In this document: positions 27,488 through 38,317 of the stretch, one piece after another
Position numbering within the stretch: the first letter of the stretch is position 1
Layout: every line of letters starts with the position of its first letter
DNA from: Cellvibrionaceae bacterium AOL6
GTDB lineage: Bacteria; Pseudomonadota; Gammaproteobacteria; Pseudomonadales; Cellvibrionaceae
Length of the DNA: 64,000 nt
Assembly (NCBI GenBank): GCA_003265435.1
Contig: NOXC01000004.1
Span: forward strand, 217,533 to 281,532
Reading direction: 5' to 3'
Notes under the pieces: model-generated
The model's input: only the letters and a program-made list of their open reading frames with translations
Told to the model about the DNA's origin: nothing
The model's database searches: none
Position numbers and translations under genes: made by a program

Positions 27488-27528
27488 TCACTTAAACCTT
27501 ATGGCCGCAAGCTATTAGTAATACTTTT

Positions 27529-27537
27529 TGCTATAAT
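27529..27537 (+). promoter_or_regulatory. Extended -10 promoter of the transaldolase gene
   Basis: TGCTATAAT: a perfect TATAAT with the TGN extension, 66 bp before the ATG. No good -35 is present, as is usual for extended -10 promoters. Confidence 0.6.
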
Positions 27538-27602
27538 TGCACGCTGAACACGCCGGAGAATACCGGTATACTGACCGCCCTTTAACGTACCTGGGGAGCT
27601 AT

Positions 27603-28538
27603 ATGAGTAACAAACTGGAACAACTTAAGCAATTTTCGGACGTTGTCGCTGACACCGGAGACATCGAAGCCATCAAGCGATATAAGCCGCTTGACGCGAC
27701 AACCAACCCCTCCCTGCTCTTCAAAGCCGCTCAGCTCGAACAGTACGCCCCCCTCGTTCAAAACGCGCTGAACAGCAGTGACTCCATCGAAGACGCAGCC
27801 GACAAACTCGCCGTTGCCATCGGCACCGAAATCCTGACCGTCGTACCTGGCCGCATTTCCACCGAAGTCGACGCACGTTTGTCTTTCGACACGAACGCCA
27901 GCATCGAAAAAGCGAAGAAGCTGATCGGTCTTTACGAAGCTGCCGGTATTGGCAAAGAGCGCGTGCTGATTAAACTCGCTTCCACGTGGGAAGGCATCCG
28001 CGCTGCGGAAGTACTGCAAAAAGAAGGTATCGACTGCAACCTGACCCTGCTGTTCTCTTTCAGCCAGGCTTCAGCGTGTGCGGATGCAGGTGCCTTTCTG
28101 ATCTCACCTTTTGTCGGCCGTATTCTGGATTGGTACAAAGCCAACACCGACAAAAAAGAGTACGCACCACACGAAGATCCGGGCGTAGTGTCCGTAACGC
28201 GCATCTACAACTACTACAAGCAGCACGGTTACAACACCGTTGTAATGGGCGCGAGCTTCCGCAACACCGGTGAACTGGAAGCATTGGCCGGCTGTGACCG
28301 CCTGACCATCAGCCCACAATTGCTGGGTGAACTGGAAGCTGATAGCGGCAAGCTGGAACGTGTACTGACGCCTGAAAACACCGGCGAAGCTATTGCGAAA
28401 GCGATCGAAACCGAAGCGCAATTCCGCTTTTCTAACAACGAAGACGCCATGGCCACGGAAAAACTCTCCGAAGGCATCCGCAACTTCGTTAAAGATCAGG
28501 TCAACCTCGAGAACTACCTCAAGTCGCAAAAGGCATAA
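27603..28538 (+). CDS. tal: Transaldolase
   Basis: Pentose-phosphate enzyme moving a dihydroxyacetone unit between sedoheptulose-7-P and glyceraldehyde-3-P. 311 residues, TalB class. Motifs: the DATTNPSLL signature, the Schiff-base lysine in [35 protein letters not shown] and MGASFRN. The ATG at 27603 follows GGGGAG; the frame is open upstream but without homology. It serves the carbon flow from the xylose pathway, but shows no operator of the pentose regulon upstream. Confidence 0.95.
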   Translation: MSNKLEQLKQFSDVVADTGDIEAIKRYKPLDATTNPSLLFKAAQLEQYAPLVQNALNSSDSIEDAADKLAVAIGTEILTVVPGRISTEVDARLSFDTNASIEKAKKLIGLYEAAGIGKERVLIKLASTWEGIRAAEVLQKEGIDCNLTLLFSFSQASACADAGAFLISPFVGRILDWYKANTDKKEYAPHEDPGVVSVTRIYNYYKQHGYNTVVMGASFRNTGELEALAGCDRLTISPQLLGELEADSGKLERVLTPENTGEAIAKAIETEAQFRFSNNEDAMATEKLSEGIRNFVKDQVNLENYLKSQKA

Positions 28539-28541
28539 TGC

Positions 28542-28985
28542 ATGCTTGATGCAATCAAGGCACTCTTCCAGCCTGCAGAGGCGGAGTCTGTCGACAGCGA
28601 GGCGCAATTGCGCCTCGCCTGTGCGGCACTCATGATCGAAGTCGCCACTATTGATCGCGACTTCAGCGATGAAGAACAACTCGCCCTCGCTGAGCAACTG
28701 CGCAATCACTTCAGCCTAAGCGAGGACGAAACCCGAGAGCTCTGCGAACTCGCCAAGCAGGAACGGCACGATGCCACGTCCCTGCATCAGTTCACGCGTG
28801 CGGTCAATGAGCACTGCGACCACAGTGAAAAATATCGACTCCTCGAGTCCATGTGGCACATTGCCTATGCTGACGGCGAACTCGATAAATACGAAGAGCA
28901 CATCATTCGACGCGCCGCTGATTTGATGCACCTCGCACACAGCGACTTCATTAAGGCAAAATTATCCGCAAAATCCCCGCAATAG
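28542..28985 (+). CDS. TerB-family protein
   Basis: 147 residues, all helical, matching the TerB/DjlA-like domain (ACAALMIEVATIDRDFSDEEQ, MWHIAYADGELDKYEEHIIRRAADLMHL). Acidic residues in the two repeats could bind metal. Starts 3 bases after the transaldolase stop, so is cotranscribed with it. The family is linked to tellurite and stress systems, but a stand-alone copy like this has no known role. Confidence 0.82.
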   Translation: MLDAIKALFQPAEAESVDSEAQLRLACAALMIEVATIDRDFSDEEQLALAEQLRNHFSLSEDETRELCELAKQERHDATSLHQFTRAVNEHCDHSEKYRLLESMWHIAYADGELDKYEEHIIRRAADLMHLAHSDFIKAKLSAKSPQ

Positions 28986-29117
28986 CTGGGATTCCCGCTA
29001 AACTTATTTGTGGTAGGACGCGTGCTTGGCTCGAAATACCAAGTTCGCCACCGAATCTCGCAGCACAGTAGGCTCATTTCCAATCAGCCTCGCCACACAT
29101 AAGGATCACCGTCAGTA

Positions 29118-30088
29118 ATGTCGTTTAATCTCTCTCGCGTCTTTTCCAAAAGCAGCTCTGGCGAGCAGTGGCCCTTCCACGACTCCAGCCATATTCCAAT
29201 GATGCTGGCACGAGAAGCCTACTATCGCTACCTGTTCCCCGGCGACAGAGATACCCGACTGACAGTGCCGCAAAAGCTCGTGGTCGATGTCACTTTACAA
29301 TCACTGCAAAAAAAGAGGTCCGCAACAAAGCCGTTCCCCGTTTGCCGCATGTAATCCCAAAATTGCTGCAGAGTCTACGCGACCCAGACAGTTCGGCCAG
29401 GGACTACGTTGATATCATTAACAAAGACCCCGTGATGGCCACTGCCGTGCTGCGACTTGCTAACAGTGTGTATTTCAATCCAATTGGCCGGCGCATCCAC
29501 GAGCTTGATCAAGCGGTCGTCAAGCTGGGCATAGAGGGTTTACGTTCAGTGCTTTCGGCTGCTGTGATGCAACCCATCATTCAAAAAGACAGCGCGTATT
29601 TTTCCCACTCCGGTCAGCGTATCTGGCAGCACTCTTTGTGCACCGCGGTAGCCTGTGAGCAAATTGCCGAACACCGCCGCGTCGACAAATTTAAAGTCTA
29701 CGTACTCGGCCTCGTGCACGACGTTGGAAAAATCACGCTGTTCAGTGAATTAAGTAAGCAGTACAAACTCAATGGCGAGACAGAAAGTCCAGGCTATCAA
29801 GCATTCGTGCCGCCACTGAAACGCCTCTCTTGTGCACTGAGTTATTGGATCGCCAAAGACTGGGATTTACCGAAAGAATTGTGTCAGGCGCTTGCTGAGC
29901 AAGTCAGCATTGAAAATGACCAGCCGCTTTCCGAGTTTGGTCACATCTTGGCGCAGGCGAACTTAATTACGGAAATCTACTCCGCCATTTACCCAAGTAA
30001 GCCCCGCAAAGCCGAAGCCGTACTGGAAGAGCTCGACTTACCGCGCAACCTCTTCCAAACCTTCAGGCAACTGACCACCGAGCTATAA
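29118..30088 (+). pseudogene. HDOD-domain protein with an in-gene -1 frame change at A-AAA-AAG
   Basis: HDOD output domain protein (signalling, no catalytic HD needed). The 5' frame (29118-29354) ends after 78 codons, while the remainder continues in the -1 frame to 30088. A -1 shift at the A7 run (29308-29314) restores about 323 residues, reading LQSLQKKEVRNKAVPRLP across the join and then HDOD motifs (LANSVYFNP, AVVKLGIEGLRSVL, YVLGLVHDVGKITLF). The shift site is an exact dnaX-type slippery heptamer in the right frame. A lost A (sequencing or mutation) is equally possible. The 3' end overlaps the convergent MBL hydrolase gene by 6 bases. Confidence 0.8.
29309..29315 (+). other. A-AAA-AAG slippery heptamer in the HDOD gene
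   Basis: Codons CAA-AAA-AAG in the 5' frame. A -1 slip continues with GAG-GTC-CGC and opens the HDOD frame. No clear upstream Shine-Dalgarno-like stimulator, and only a weak downstream hairpin (GCAAC/GTTTGC with a bulge) is visible. Confidence 0.5.
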
Positions 30089-30802
30089 CAACTCGAAGCT
30101 TTGCCCCGGCTGCACGCAGCGAAATCCGTGTTGCTCAAACGTCGCCTGCTCTGCCGCACTGTGATAATGATACAACCACAGTTGTGCTTGCAGCGCGGGA
30201 GAATACTCCCGCTTTAAATCCTCGACCCCCGTATGTGAAGGGTTTCCAATCAAACTGCAATCATGGAATAGTAAGGCCTTTGAACCCGCCCAAGCCTCCA
30301 AGACTTCTGGGATCGGGCGTGTGTCTCCGCTGTAAAAGCAGCGCCCGGGCAACGCCAGGCTGAATGCCGAATTCAGTCCGTGGTGGCGAGCTGGCGTGAC
30401 GGCAAACACTTCCCCTTCAAACTCAAAGCGCTCACTGACCGGGATGAGCTGAAACGCCTCCCAGAAATTCACACCGCCCTCAGCGAGAGCACCTGGGTAG
30501 GTGCCCACGCGTTGATGTAACAGCGGGATGATATCAGCAGGCACGAACACCTTGGGCCGGTGTTGCGGCTGATGGAACCAGCTGCGGATAAACAACTTTT
30601 CAAAATCGGCAATATGATCGAGATGGCAGTGCGTAATAAACACCGCATCCGGCAAGCGCTGAAAGCGAGCGAAAAACGCATCCAATACTCCGGGGCCTGC
30701 ATCGATCAATAAGGTCGCACCATGCGGCCACTCAAAGGCGGCGCTCGCGTGCCCCAAGGCCTGCTGACTGGCATCCCCGACGCCTAAAAACGTGAGCTTC
30801 AC
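30083..30802 (-). CDS. MBL-fold metal-dependent hydrolase (RNase Z/phosphodiesterase-like)
   Basis: 239 residues of the metallo-beta-lactamase fold: TLLIDAGPG, the metal motif THCHLDH, then a His (ARHHGLNSAF), an Asp (FYSGDTRPIPE) and a final His in LYHYHS. This is the compact architecture of RNase Z/ElaC-like and phosphodiesterase-like members, but no exosite arm is clear, so the substrate is unknown. GTG start, 12 bases after the purL stop on the same strand, so possibly read from the purL transcript. Confidence 0.8.
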   Translation of the reverse strand: MKLTFLGVGDASQQALGHASAAFEWPHGATLLIDAGPGVLDAFFARFQRLPDAVFITHCHLDHIADFEKLFIRSWFHQPQHRPKVFVPADIIPLLHQRVGTYPGALAEGGVNFWEAFQLIPVSERFEFEGEVFAVTPARHHGLNSAFSLALPGRCFYSGDTRPIPEVLEAWAGSKALLFHDCSLIGNPSHTGVEDLKREYSPALQAQLWLYHYHSAAEQATFEQHGFRCVQPGQSFELL

Positions 30803-30814
30803 CGGGCTAAGACT

Positions 30815-33800
30815 CTAGCCAACAAACGCGCGCGCGTTGCGGAACAGCCGCATCCAGCCGCCGTCTTCCGACCACTCCTGTGGCGCCCACGAGTTGCTGA
30901 CCGCTCTGAACACACGCTCAGGGTGCGGCATCATAATGGTGACTCGACCGTCAGCGGAGCTCAAACTGGTAATCCCATCCGGTGAGCCGTTGGGGTTTGC
31001 AGGGTAACGCTCCGCCACACTCAAATCGTTATTCAAATAGCGCATCGCTACCGTATTGCTTGCCTTCACACTTTGCAGATGTGTCGCATCAGCGAATTCG
31101 GCTCGCCCCTCTCCGTGCGCCACAGCAACAGGCAAGTGCGACCCCGCCATACCAGCCAACAATACGGAAGGCGATTCCTCAATTCGTACCAGACTGAAGC
31201 GTGCTTCAAACTGTTCAGACAGGTTGCGTACGAAATGCGGCCAATGCTCTGCACCGGGAATCAAGGTTTTCAGATTGCTCATCATTTGACAGCCATTACA
31301 CACACCTAAGGCAAAACTGTCACTGCGCTGGAAAAACGCTTCAAACTGATCGCGAGCCTGGGTATTGAACAGAATACTCTTCGCCCACCCTTCACCTGCA
31401 CCGAGCACGTCACCGTAAGAGAAGCCTCCACACGCCGCGAGCCCTTTAAATTCTGAAAGCTGCACGCGACCGGCGATGACATCGCTCATGTGTACATCAA
31501 TGGTATCGAAACCGGCTCGATCAAACGCCGCGGCCATTTCGACCTGTCCATTTACGCCCTGCTCTCTCAAAATCGCAATTTTTGGCCGAATGCCGGTGGC
31601 AATGTACGGGGCCGCAATATCGGCATTGACGTCGTAGCTCAAGCGCACGCTCAAACCGGGGTCATTATGGCGAAGCAGATCAAACTCCTGCTGCGCACAA
31701 GCCGGGTTATCGCGCAGTGATTGCATTTCAAAACTCGTGCGCGACCACAGCTCTTGCAGTTGCGCTCGACTCTGACTGTAGAGCGTTTCGCTGCCACGGC
31801 GAATATCGATGATGTCGTCCTGCGACGGCTGTCCTAACTCGTGGAGCACTTCACTCAGGCCGGCATCGGCAAAACGCTGCTTGACGCGAGCGAGGTGCTC
31901 ACGTGCTACTTGCAATACCGCACCCAGTTCTTCGTTCAGCAAGGCCGCGAAGGCATCTGCGCCGATTTCGCTGAGATCGATTTCCAGGCCGCAACGCCCT
32001 GCAAAGGCCATTTCGACCAGAGTTGTAAACAAACCCCCATCGGAGCGGTCATGGTAGGCCAGCAGTAAGCCGTCGTTCAGCAAGCTCTGAATCACAGAAA
32101 AGAACTGTCGAAACTGTTGCGCGTCATCCAGATCCGGAGCTGCGCCACCAAAGGCGTTGTGCACCTGCGCAGCAATAGAAGCACCGAGACGCTGCTTGCC
32201 TGCACCCAAGTCCACCAACAGCACATGGCTGTCTTCATTTTTGAGTTCTGGCGTCACCGCTTTGCGAACATCCGACACAGGGCTGAAGGCAGAGATCACC
32301 AGTGACAGCGGTGCCGTCACCGCTTTGTCATTGCCCTGCTCGTCCGTCCATGCGGTACGCATCGACATTGAATCCTTGCCCACGGGGATGGTCAAACCCA
32401 ACTCGGGGCAAAGCGCCATACCCACGGCTTCTACCGTGCGGAATAGCTTTTCATCTTCCCCAGGATGACCTGCAGCACACATCCAGTTCGCGGAAAGTTT
32501 GATATCAGACAATTTCGCAATGGGCGCACACGCGATATTCGTCAGCGCCTCGCCTATCGCCATACGACCGGAGGCCGGTCCATCTAGCAGAGCAAGCGGC
32601 GTACGCTCACCCATACTCATCGCCTCTCCGGCATAGGTGTCATAGGCCACGGTCGTGAGCGCACAATCGGCCACAGGCACCTGCCAGGGCCCGACCATCT
32701 GGTCGCGCGCCACCATGCCCGTGACGGATCGATCACCAATGGTGATCAAAAACTGCTTGCTTGCCACTGCGGGATGTTGGATGACCTTCTCAAGCGCGGA
32801 AGCCAGCGAGATTTCGCTGTAATCAAACTCGGGCACGTCGAGCTCGAGCTTTTCAGCTTCCCGATGCATGCGCGGCGGCTTACCGAACAACACGCTCATG
32901 GGCAGGTCAACCGGGCACGCATCGAAATGGCGATCGTTCAATTTGAGCACCTGCTCATCCAGCGCCTCTCCGACAACTGCATAAGGACAGCGCTCGCGTT
33001 CGCAGATCGCTTCAAACTCCGCAAGATTTTCCGGTGCCACCGCCATCACATAGCGCTCCTGGCTTTCGTTACACCAGATTTCCAGAGGAGACATCCCGGG
33101 CTCATCATTCGGGACGTTACGCAATTCAAACGCCGCGCCACACCCGCCGTCTTTGGCCAACTCTGGGAAAGCATTAGACAGGCCACCCGCACCCACATCG
33201 TGAATAAAGGCAATGGGGTTCGCTTCCCCTCGCGCCCAGCAACGATCGATCACTTCCTGACAACGACGTTCCATCTCCGGGTTCTGACGCTGCACCGAGG
33301 CGAAGTCCAGCGCTTCTGAAGAACTACCGGAATCCATTGACGAGGCCGCGCCGCCACCGAGCCCAATCAGCATGGCAGGGCCACCCAGCACGATCAGTTT
33401 GTGCCCGGGCGGAAAAGGATCTTGGTCGATGTGTTCGGTTTTGATATTCCCGTAACCGCCAGCAAGCATAATGGGCTTGTGGTAACCGCGACGCTCTCCT
33501 GCCACATCCTGTTCGAAGGTGCGGAAGTAGCCGCAAATATTTGGACGCCCGAACTCGTTGTTAAAGGCGGCGCCGCCAATGGGACCTTCCAGCATAATAT
33601 CCAGCGCCGTGACGATGCGTCCCGGCTTGCCGTAATCCTGCTCCCATGCCTGTTGGTATCCGGGAATTTGCAGGTTGGACACCGTAAACCCGGACAGGCC
33701 TACTTTGGGCTTGGAACCCTTCCCGACCGCACCTTCATCGCGAATCTCCCCTCCGGCACCCGTGCCCGCACCAGGGAACGGCGCAATCGCCGTCGGGTGA

Positions 33801-34675
33801 TTATGGGTTTCCACCTTCATTAACAGGTGGACCGCTTCTGAATGGTACTCATAACGGTTGGTTTTTGGGTCTGGGTAAAAGCGGCCGGCCACCGGGCCGC
33901 GAACCACTGAGGCGTTGTCGGCATAGGCAGAGAGCACATCTTCACCGCCGAGTGCATAGGTATTCTTAATCATCTTAAACAGGGACAGCGATTGCGCTTC
34001 GCCATCCACCGTCCAACTGGCATTGAAGATCTTGTGCCGACAGTGCTCAGAATTCGCCTGAGCGAACATCATCAGCTCCACATCGCTGGGGTTACGTCCA
34101 AGCTCTGTAAAACTGTCCACCAGATAGTCGATCTCATCCTCGGCAAGCGCGAGACCGAGCTGGACATTGGCCTGCTCGAGCGCTGAGCGCCCGGAACTCA
34201 GGATATCCACACTGGAGAAGGGTTTGGGGCTACTCTCAGCGAACAGTCCTTCCAGCTCAGCATCGTCAAAGGTCACCGCTTCGACCATGCGATCCATCAC
34301 GACGGCGGCGACCGCTCTGACGTCTGCATTGCCACTGAAGGTGTAACGGACGCCGCGTTCAATACGCAACACCGAGGTCAGTCCCGCATTATGGGCGATG
34401 TCGGTGGCTTTCGAAGACCACGGCGAGATCGTGCCGAAGCGGGGAATGACCGTAAATTGGCGCCCTTCTATTGCCGAGGGGGACGATTTCGGCCCATATT
34501 CGAGTAATTTTCCAAGAATGTCGCGCTGCTCTACAGTCAAATCGCCGTCATATGCAATAAAATGCAGAAACTCTGCCTGTATATCCTCAACGGGAAGGTT
34601 CGCTTCCTTTAATCGTTGCTTGAGTTTTTGGATACGGAATTCAGATAGAGCCGAAGCGCCACGGAGTATCAGCAT
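30815..34675 (-). CDS. purL: Phosphoribosylformylglycinamidine synthase (FGAM synthase)
   Basis: Converts FGAR to FGAM with glutamine and ATP, in purine synthesis. 1286 residues, the large single-chain gammaproteobacterial form: N-terminal PurS-like domain, linker, two AIRS-like repeats with [18 protein letters not shown] and the [14 protein letters not shown] segment, and a C-terminal glutamine amidotransferase with nucleophile Cys ([13 protein letters not shown]) and a His in PHPERVFR. Divergent from mltF, the same arrangement as in E. coli and Pseudomonas. Confidence 0.97.
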   Translation of the reverse strand: MLILRGASALSEFRIQKLKQRLKEANLPVEDIQAEFLHFIAYDGDLTVEQRDILGKLLEYGPKSSPSAIEGRQFTVIPRFGTISPWSSKATDIAHNAGLTSVLRIERGVRYTFSGNADVRAVAAVVMDRMVEAVTFDDAELEGLFAESSPKPFSSVDILSSGRSALEQANVQLGLALAEDEIDYLVDSFTELGRNPSDVELMMFAQANSEHCRHKIFNASWTVDGEAQSLSLFKMIKNTYALGGEDVLSAYADNASVVRGPVAGRFYPDPKTNRYEYHSEAVHLLMKVETHNHPTAIAPFPGAGTGAGGEIRDEGAVGKGSKPKVGLSGFTVSNLQIPGYQQAWEQDYGKPGRIVTALDIMLEGPIGGAAFNNEFGRPNICGYFRTFEQDVAGERRGYHKPIMLAGGYGNIKTEHIDQDPFPPGHKLIVLGGPAMLIGLGGGAASSMDSGSSSEALDFASVQRQNPEMERRCQEVIDRCWARGEANPIAFIHDVGAGGLSNAFPELAKDGGCGAAFELRNVPNDEPGMSPLEIWCNESQERYVMAVAPENLAEFEAICERERCPYAVVGEALDEQVLKLNDRHFDACPVDLPMSVLFGKPPRMHREAEKLELDVPEFDYSEISLASALEKVIQHPAVASKQFLITIGDRSVTGMVARDQMVGPWQVPVADCALTTVAYDTYAGEAMSMGERTPLALLDGPASGRMAIGEALTNIACAPIAKLSDIKLSANWMCAAGHPGEDEKLFRTVEAVGMALCPELGLTIPVGKDSMSMRTAWTDEQGNDKAVTAPLSLVISAFSPVSDVRKAVTPELKNEDSHVLLVDLGAGKQRLGASIAAQVHNAFGGAAPDLDDAQQFRQFFSVIQSLLNDGLLLAYHDRSDGGLFTTLVEMAFAGRCGLEIDLSEIGADAFAALLNEELGAVLQVAREHLARVKQRFADAGLSEVLHELGQPSQDDIIDIRRGSETLYSQSRAQLQELWSRTSFEMQSLRDNPACAQQEFDLLRHNDPGLSVRLSYDVNADIAAPYIATGIRPKIAILREQGVNGQVEMAAAFDRAGFDTIDVHMSDVIAGRVQLSEFKGLAACGGFSYGDVLGAGEGWAKSILFNTQARDQFEAFFQRSDSFALGVCNGCQMMSNLKTLIPGAEHWPHFVRNLSEQFEARFSLVRIEESPSVLLAGMAGSHLPVAVAHGEGRAEFADATHLQSVKASNTVAMRYLNNDLSVAERYPANPNGSPDGITSLSSADGRVTIMMPHPERVFRAVSNSWAPQEWSEDGGWMRLFRNARAFVG

Positions 34676-34883
34676 GGAAGGCCTTATTCAATCGATTGGA
34701 AAAGGCGGAATTGTACGCGAGCTCGCGTCTGCTTTCATCCGTTCAACTGGACCGTTTATGCAAATAAATATGCCAGTTTTCGGTTTGAAGAGGCGTTTCG
34801 CGCCGCGCTGGTCTAGAATTTGTGTAGCAAGTCACAATTTTGTCGTGTAGAATCGCGCAAATTTTGAGCAAAGCCAAGGATTT

Positions 34884-36383
34884 ATGACCAAAGCACACGC
34901 CATTCAATTTGGTAAAACACTGCTGAGAGCCGCGAAACTCGCGAGCTTTGCGACAGTGTGTGTGGTGCTGACAGGCCTCCTTGAGCAGAGCCGGGAACCG
35001 ACTGCCCTCGAGCGGATTCAAGCCAAGGGCGAGATTCGGATGATCTCCCGCAACGGTCCCACCACCTATTATGAGGGTGCTGAAGGCTACACCGGCTTTG
35101 AATACGCGATTGCCAACGCGTTCGCCCGCCACCTCGGTGTCAAGCTGCGGATCGTCGAAGAAGAAGACCTCGGCATGATGATCAACGCCGTTGGCAGTGA
35201 AATCGGTGATTTTGCCGCAGCGGGTCTGAGTATCACCGAGCAACGCCTGCACAAGGTGCAATTCTCCCCTGCCTATTTTGAAGTCACGCAAAAATTGATT
35301 TACCGCGCTGGAGATGTTCAGCCCAAGAGTGTTGAAGACCTGTACGGCAAACGCCTGGTCGTGATTGGCAACAGCTCTCACTCTGAAAACCTGATTCGTC
35401 TGAAACGCGACTACCCCGGCCTTGAGTGGGAAGAGCGTTACGACCTCGAGATGATGGACCTGCTTGAAATGGTCCACAACGGTGAGGTCGACCACACCAT
35501 CGTCGACTCCAACGCCTACGAAATCAACAACACACTGTTTCCTAAAGCGCGCGAAGCCTTCGACATCAGTGGTACCGAGCAAGTAGCCTGGGCCTTCCCC
35601 AAGATGAAGGACGAATCCTTGATGCGGGAAGTGAAAGCCTTCTTCGCGCGTGAACAGACCCAACGCCTGATCGCCGACGCAAAAGAAGAGTTCTATGGGC
35701 ACGTCGGCAAGCTAGACTATGCAGGCTCCATTGTCTTCACCGGTCGACTCGACAGTCGTCTACCCAAGTGGCGCGACATGCTGGAAGCAGCCGCCGTTGA
35801 AAGCAATCTGGACTGGCAGCTGCTGGCCGCGTTGAGCTATCAGGAGTCGCATTGGAACCCCCGCGCTGTGTCTTACACCGGTGTAAAAGGCTTCATGATG
35901 CTGACTCTGCCAACGGCAAAAGAAATGGGCGTTAAGAACCGACTGAATGCCGAACAGAGTATTTTCGGAGGGGCACGCTACTTCCGCAGCATCTACGACC
36001 GTATTCCTGAACGCATCAGCGAACCCGATCGAACCTGGCTGGCGCTCGCCGCCTACAACATCGGTCTCGGCCACGTTGAAGACGCCCGCATACTCACGGA
36101 GCATCACGGCGGTGACCCGGACAAATGGCAAGACGTGCGGGAAAACCTGCTCCTGCTCTCAAAACGCAAATACTACAAGTTCACGCGTCACGGCTACGCA
36201 AGAGGCTGGGAGGCGGTAAGCTACGTGCAAAACATCCGCAACTTCTACTCCATCATTGCCTGGAACGAGAAAAATCGCGCACAGCGCGTGGCGCAAACCT
36301 ATGTTGAACCGGACTACGCGGAATTCAGCCCTGTCGTGGCCGAAGCCGTAAAAACCATCGCCGCCCCCACCATCGAGCTCTAA
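34884..36383 (+). CDS. mltF: Membrane-bound lytic murein transglycosylase F
   Basis: 499 residues: N-terminal hydrophobic segment (ASFATVCVVLTGLL), an SBP_bac_3-like regulatory domain (about 45-285) and an SLT catalytic domain (about 300-450) with Glu321 in ALSYQESHWNP, then GVKGFMMLTLPTA and AAYNIGLGHVEDA. The enzyme makes 1,6-anhydromuropeptides; in Pseudomonas MltF the first domain binds muropeptides and controls activity. No lipobox Cys is seen after the signal, unlike some relatives. Divergent from purL. Confidence 0.94.
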   Translation: MTKAHAIQFGKTLLRAAKLASFATVCVVLTGLLEQSREPTALERIQAKGEIRMISRNGPTTYYEGAEGYTGFEYAIANAFARHLGVKLRIVEEEDLGMMINAVGSEIGDFAAAGLSITEQRLHKVQFSPAYFEVTQKLIYRAGDVQPKSVEDLYGKRLVVIGNSSHSENLIRLKRDYPGLEWEERYDLEMMDLLEMVHNGEVDHTIVDSNAYEINNTLFPKAREAFDISGTEQVAWAFPKMKDESLMREVKAFFAREQTQRLIADAKEEFYGHVGKLDYAGSIVFTGRLDSRLPKWRDMLEAAAVESNLDWQLLAALSYQESHWNPRAVSYTGVKGFMMLTLPTAKEMGVKNRLNAEQSIFGGARYFRSIYDRIPERISEPDRTWLALAAYNIGLGHVEDARILTEHHGGDPDKWQDVRENLLLLSKRKYYKFTRHGYARGWEAVSYVQNIRNFYSIIAWNEKNRAQRVAQTYVEPDYAEFSPVVAEAVKTIAAPTIEL

Positions 36384-36416
36384 TTACATCGGCCAGGCCG
36401 ATGCACATAAGAAGCC

Positions 36417-36929
36417 CTATTCCTGATCCGCTTGAGGCAGAGATTTTTTCAAGGCGGAGCGCCATTCTCGACGCGACTTGAAGAAACTCGAAATTTGATG
36501 ACTGCAGGCCTCGGCGAGCACGCCCTCACAAATCTCGATGTCGTGGTTGAAGCAGCCTTCGTCCAGCAACGCAGTATGCGATTTCAACATCCCTGCTTTT
36601 GGCTCCGGCGCTCCGAAAACGACCCGGCTGACGCGAGCATGAATGATCGCACCGAGACACATCGCACAGGGTTCAATGGTGACGTACAAGGTGGTGCCGG
36701 GAAGTCGGTAATTTTTTTCTGCTGCGGCAGCGTGTCGAAGTGCCAGGATTTCCGCATGAGCACTTGGGTCGCAGTGGGTAATCGGTGCGTTGGCGGCCTC
36801 AGCCAATATCTCGCCATCGCGCACGAGGACCGCACCCACCGGCACCTCTCCCTGCTCAGCGGCTTGCTGTGCCAGCTCCAGCGCACGACGCATATAAGCC
36901 GCATCCTGCGGTTGTGACTCATCGATCAC
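36417..36929 (-). CDS. tadA: tRNA adenosine(34) deaminase
   Basis: Makes inosine at the wobble position of tRNA-Arg(ACG). About 170 residues with the zinc and proton-shuttle motif HAEILAL, the zinc cysteines in PCAMCLGAI, and YVTIEP. Start uncertain: I take the GTG at 36929, which overlaps the upstream DUF1653 gene by 11 bases and fits family length; an ATG at 36962 is possible but has no ribosome-binding site and overlaps by 44. The tadA-mltF-purL neighbourhood is conserved. Confidence 0.92.
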   Translation of the reverse strand: MIDESQPQDAAYMRRALELAQQAAEQGEVPVGAVLVRDGEILAEAANAPITHCDPSAHAEILALRHAAAAEKNYRLPGTTLYVTIEPCAMCLGAIIHARVSRVVFGAPEPKAGMLKSHTALLDEGCFNHDIEICEGVLAEACSHQISSFFKSRREWRSALKKSLPQADQE

Positions 36930-37221
36930 CAAGGCTATCGGCCTCCACCGCGTCGTCCTCATCGCTCTGGAATTCGAAGCGTCTTACCGTACAGCCCTCG
37001 ACATCCACGGTTTCCAGAAACATCCCCAGCGGCCTGACCCAGAGACTGTAATCACCGTAGAGACAGCGATAAACCACGAGTTGTTCGCCCGTCTCACTGT
37101 GTGTGGCAACCTCATATACGCGGTATCGATTGCCCTTATAATGTTGATAGATTCCCTTGCGCAACGCGCGCGGGGGTTTCGCCGGCGATGGTCGATCTGT
37201 TGCGTTCTCAGTTGCGTTCAT
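36919..37221 (-). CDS. DUF1653 domain-containing protein
   Basis: 100 residues with the DUF1653 core: KGIYQHYKGNRYRVYEVATHSE, LVVYRCLYGDYSLWVRPLGMF. The family is a small beta-barrel of unknown role. Cotranscribed with, and overlapping, tadA. Confidence 0.85.
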   Translation of the reverse strand: MNATENATDRPSPAKPPRALRKGIYQHYKGNRYRVYEVATHSETGEQLVVYRCLYGDYSLWVRPLGMFLETVDVEGCTVRRFEFQSDEDDAVEADSLGDR

Positions 37222-37296
37222 TGCATCGCATCATTTACCGGATGGTGAGAAGTCTCTACTATACACCACCCTAAATTCTCATCCTTCACAGCGTCC

Positions 37297-37770
37297 ATGT
37301 TGCAAATACACTTAATAGTCGGCTCGGTAATGGGCACCGCTACGGAGCTCGCGAATACTCTGTCTCAGCACTTAGAGACGGCGGGCTTCACCTGTGTGCC
37401 CAATCATGAATACGCACAGGGAGACCTCGAGCGTCACCAAGACGCCGTCACACTGATCTGCACGTCTAATACGGGCATGGGTGATTTACCCGCGAACATT
37501 GCTGCGCTCGAACAAGAGCTGCACAACGCGCCTCCACCGATCTACGGGCGCCACTATGCCATTATCAATCTGGGAGATTCAAGCTATCCCAGCTTTGCGG
37601 AATCCGGGAAGCGCCTCGACGAATTATTCCAGGATCTCGGTGCGCGCCCTGTGGCCGATATGCTGATCATCGACGCCCTTGAAGACAGCGATCCCAGCGT
37701 GCCCGCAAACGAATGGCTGGATAAAGTTTTCATACCGGCACTAACACACTTGAACAACGCAGACGCTTAA
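37297..37770 (+). CDS. Flavodoxin-like protein, MioC type
   Basis: 157 residues of the flavodoxin fold, with the FMN phosphate loop GSVMGTATELA, the 50s-type loop TSNTGMGDLPAN and the 90s-type loop NLGDSSYPSFAESGK. MioC in E. coli is a small flavodoxin needed for biotin synthase activity in vitro. It lies 10 bases before a second flavodoxin gene, making a tandem pair, with mnmC next. Confidence 0.87.
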   Translation: MLQIHLIVGSVMGTATELANTLSQHLETAGFTCVPNHEYAQGDLERHQDAVTLICTSNTGMGDLPANIAALEQELHNAPPPIYGRHYAIINLGDSSYPSFAESGKRLDELFQDLGARPVADMLIIDALEDSDPSVPANEWLDKVFIPALTHLNNADA

Positions 37771-37780
37771 CCCGACAGCA

Positions 37781-38317
37781 ATGAGTGAACAGATAGGCTT
37801 ATTTTACGGCAGTTCCACCTGCTATACCGAAATGGCAGCGGAAAAAATCCGCGACACGCTCGGTGCCGAACGTGTGCGCATGTTTAATATTGCAGACGAT
37901 GAGGTTCTGCAAGACATCGAGCACTTTTCGTTTCTGATTTTTGGCATTCCCACTTGGGATTACGGCGAATTACAGGAGGACTGGGAAGCGTGCTGGGACG
38001 AGCTTGACCAAATCGATTTTAATGGCAAAAAAGTCGCCTTTTTCGGGCTGGGCGATCAAATTGGGTACCCACAGTGGTTTCTCGATGCAATGGGCTACCT
38101 GCACGATAAAGTGATCAATCTCGGCGCCACCCCCGTCGCGTATTGGCCCAACGAGGGCTATGAATACGACGAGTCTAAAGCCCTGACCCAGGACGGCACA
38201 CACTTCGTCGGGCTCGCGCTGGATGAAGAAAACGAATTCGACAAAAGCGAAGCCCGCATCACGCAATGGTGTGCACAAGTGCTCGACGCATTCGGTTTAC
38301 CTGCACACGATGGATGA
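37781..38317 (+). CDS. fldB: Flavodoxin (long-chain, FldA/FldB type)
   Basis: 178-residue long-chain flavodoxin: YGSSTCYTEMAAEKI (FMN phosphate loop), FGIPTWDYGELQEDWE (Trp of the 50s loop) and FFGLGDQIGYPQWFLDAMG (Tyr of the 90s loop), with the family end ALDEENEFDKSEARITQW. Carries low-potential electrons. The family is shared by FldA and FldB; the symbol is a best guess. The stop overlaps the mnmC start by 8 bases, so the two are coupled. Confidence 0.85.
   Translation: MSEQIGLFYGSSTCYTEMAAEKIRDTLGAERVRMFNIADDEVLQDIEHFSFLIFGIPTWDYGELQEDWEACWDELDQIDFNGKKVAFFGLGDQIGYPQWFLDAMGYLHDKVINLGATPVAYWPNEGYEYDESKALTQDGTHFVGLALDEENEFDKSEARITQWCAQVLDAFGLPAHDG

Noticed and set aside
34743..35702. Long minus-strand ORF of 319 codons opposite mltF
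   Set aside because: It is antisense to a clear transglycosylase and has no recognisable domain; codon structure is that of a shadow frame.
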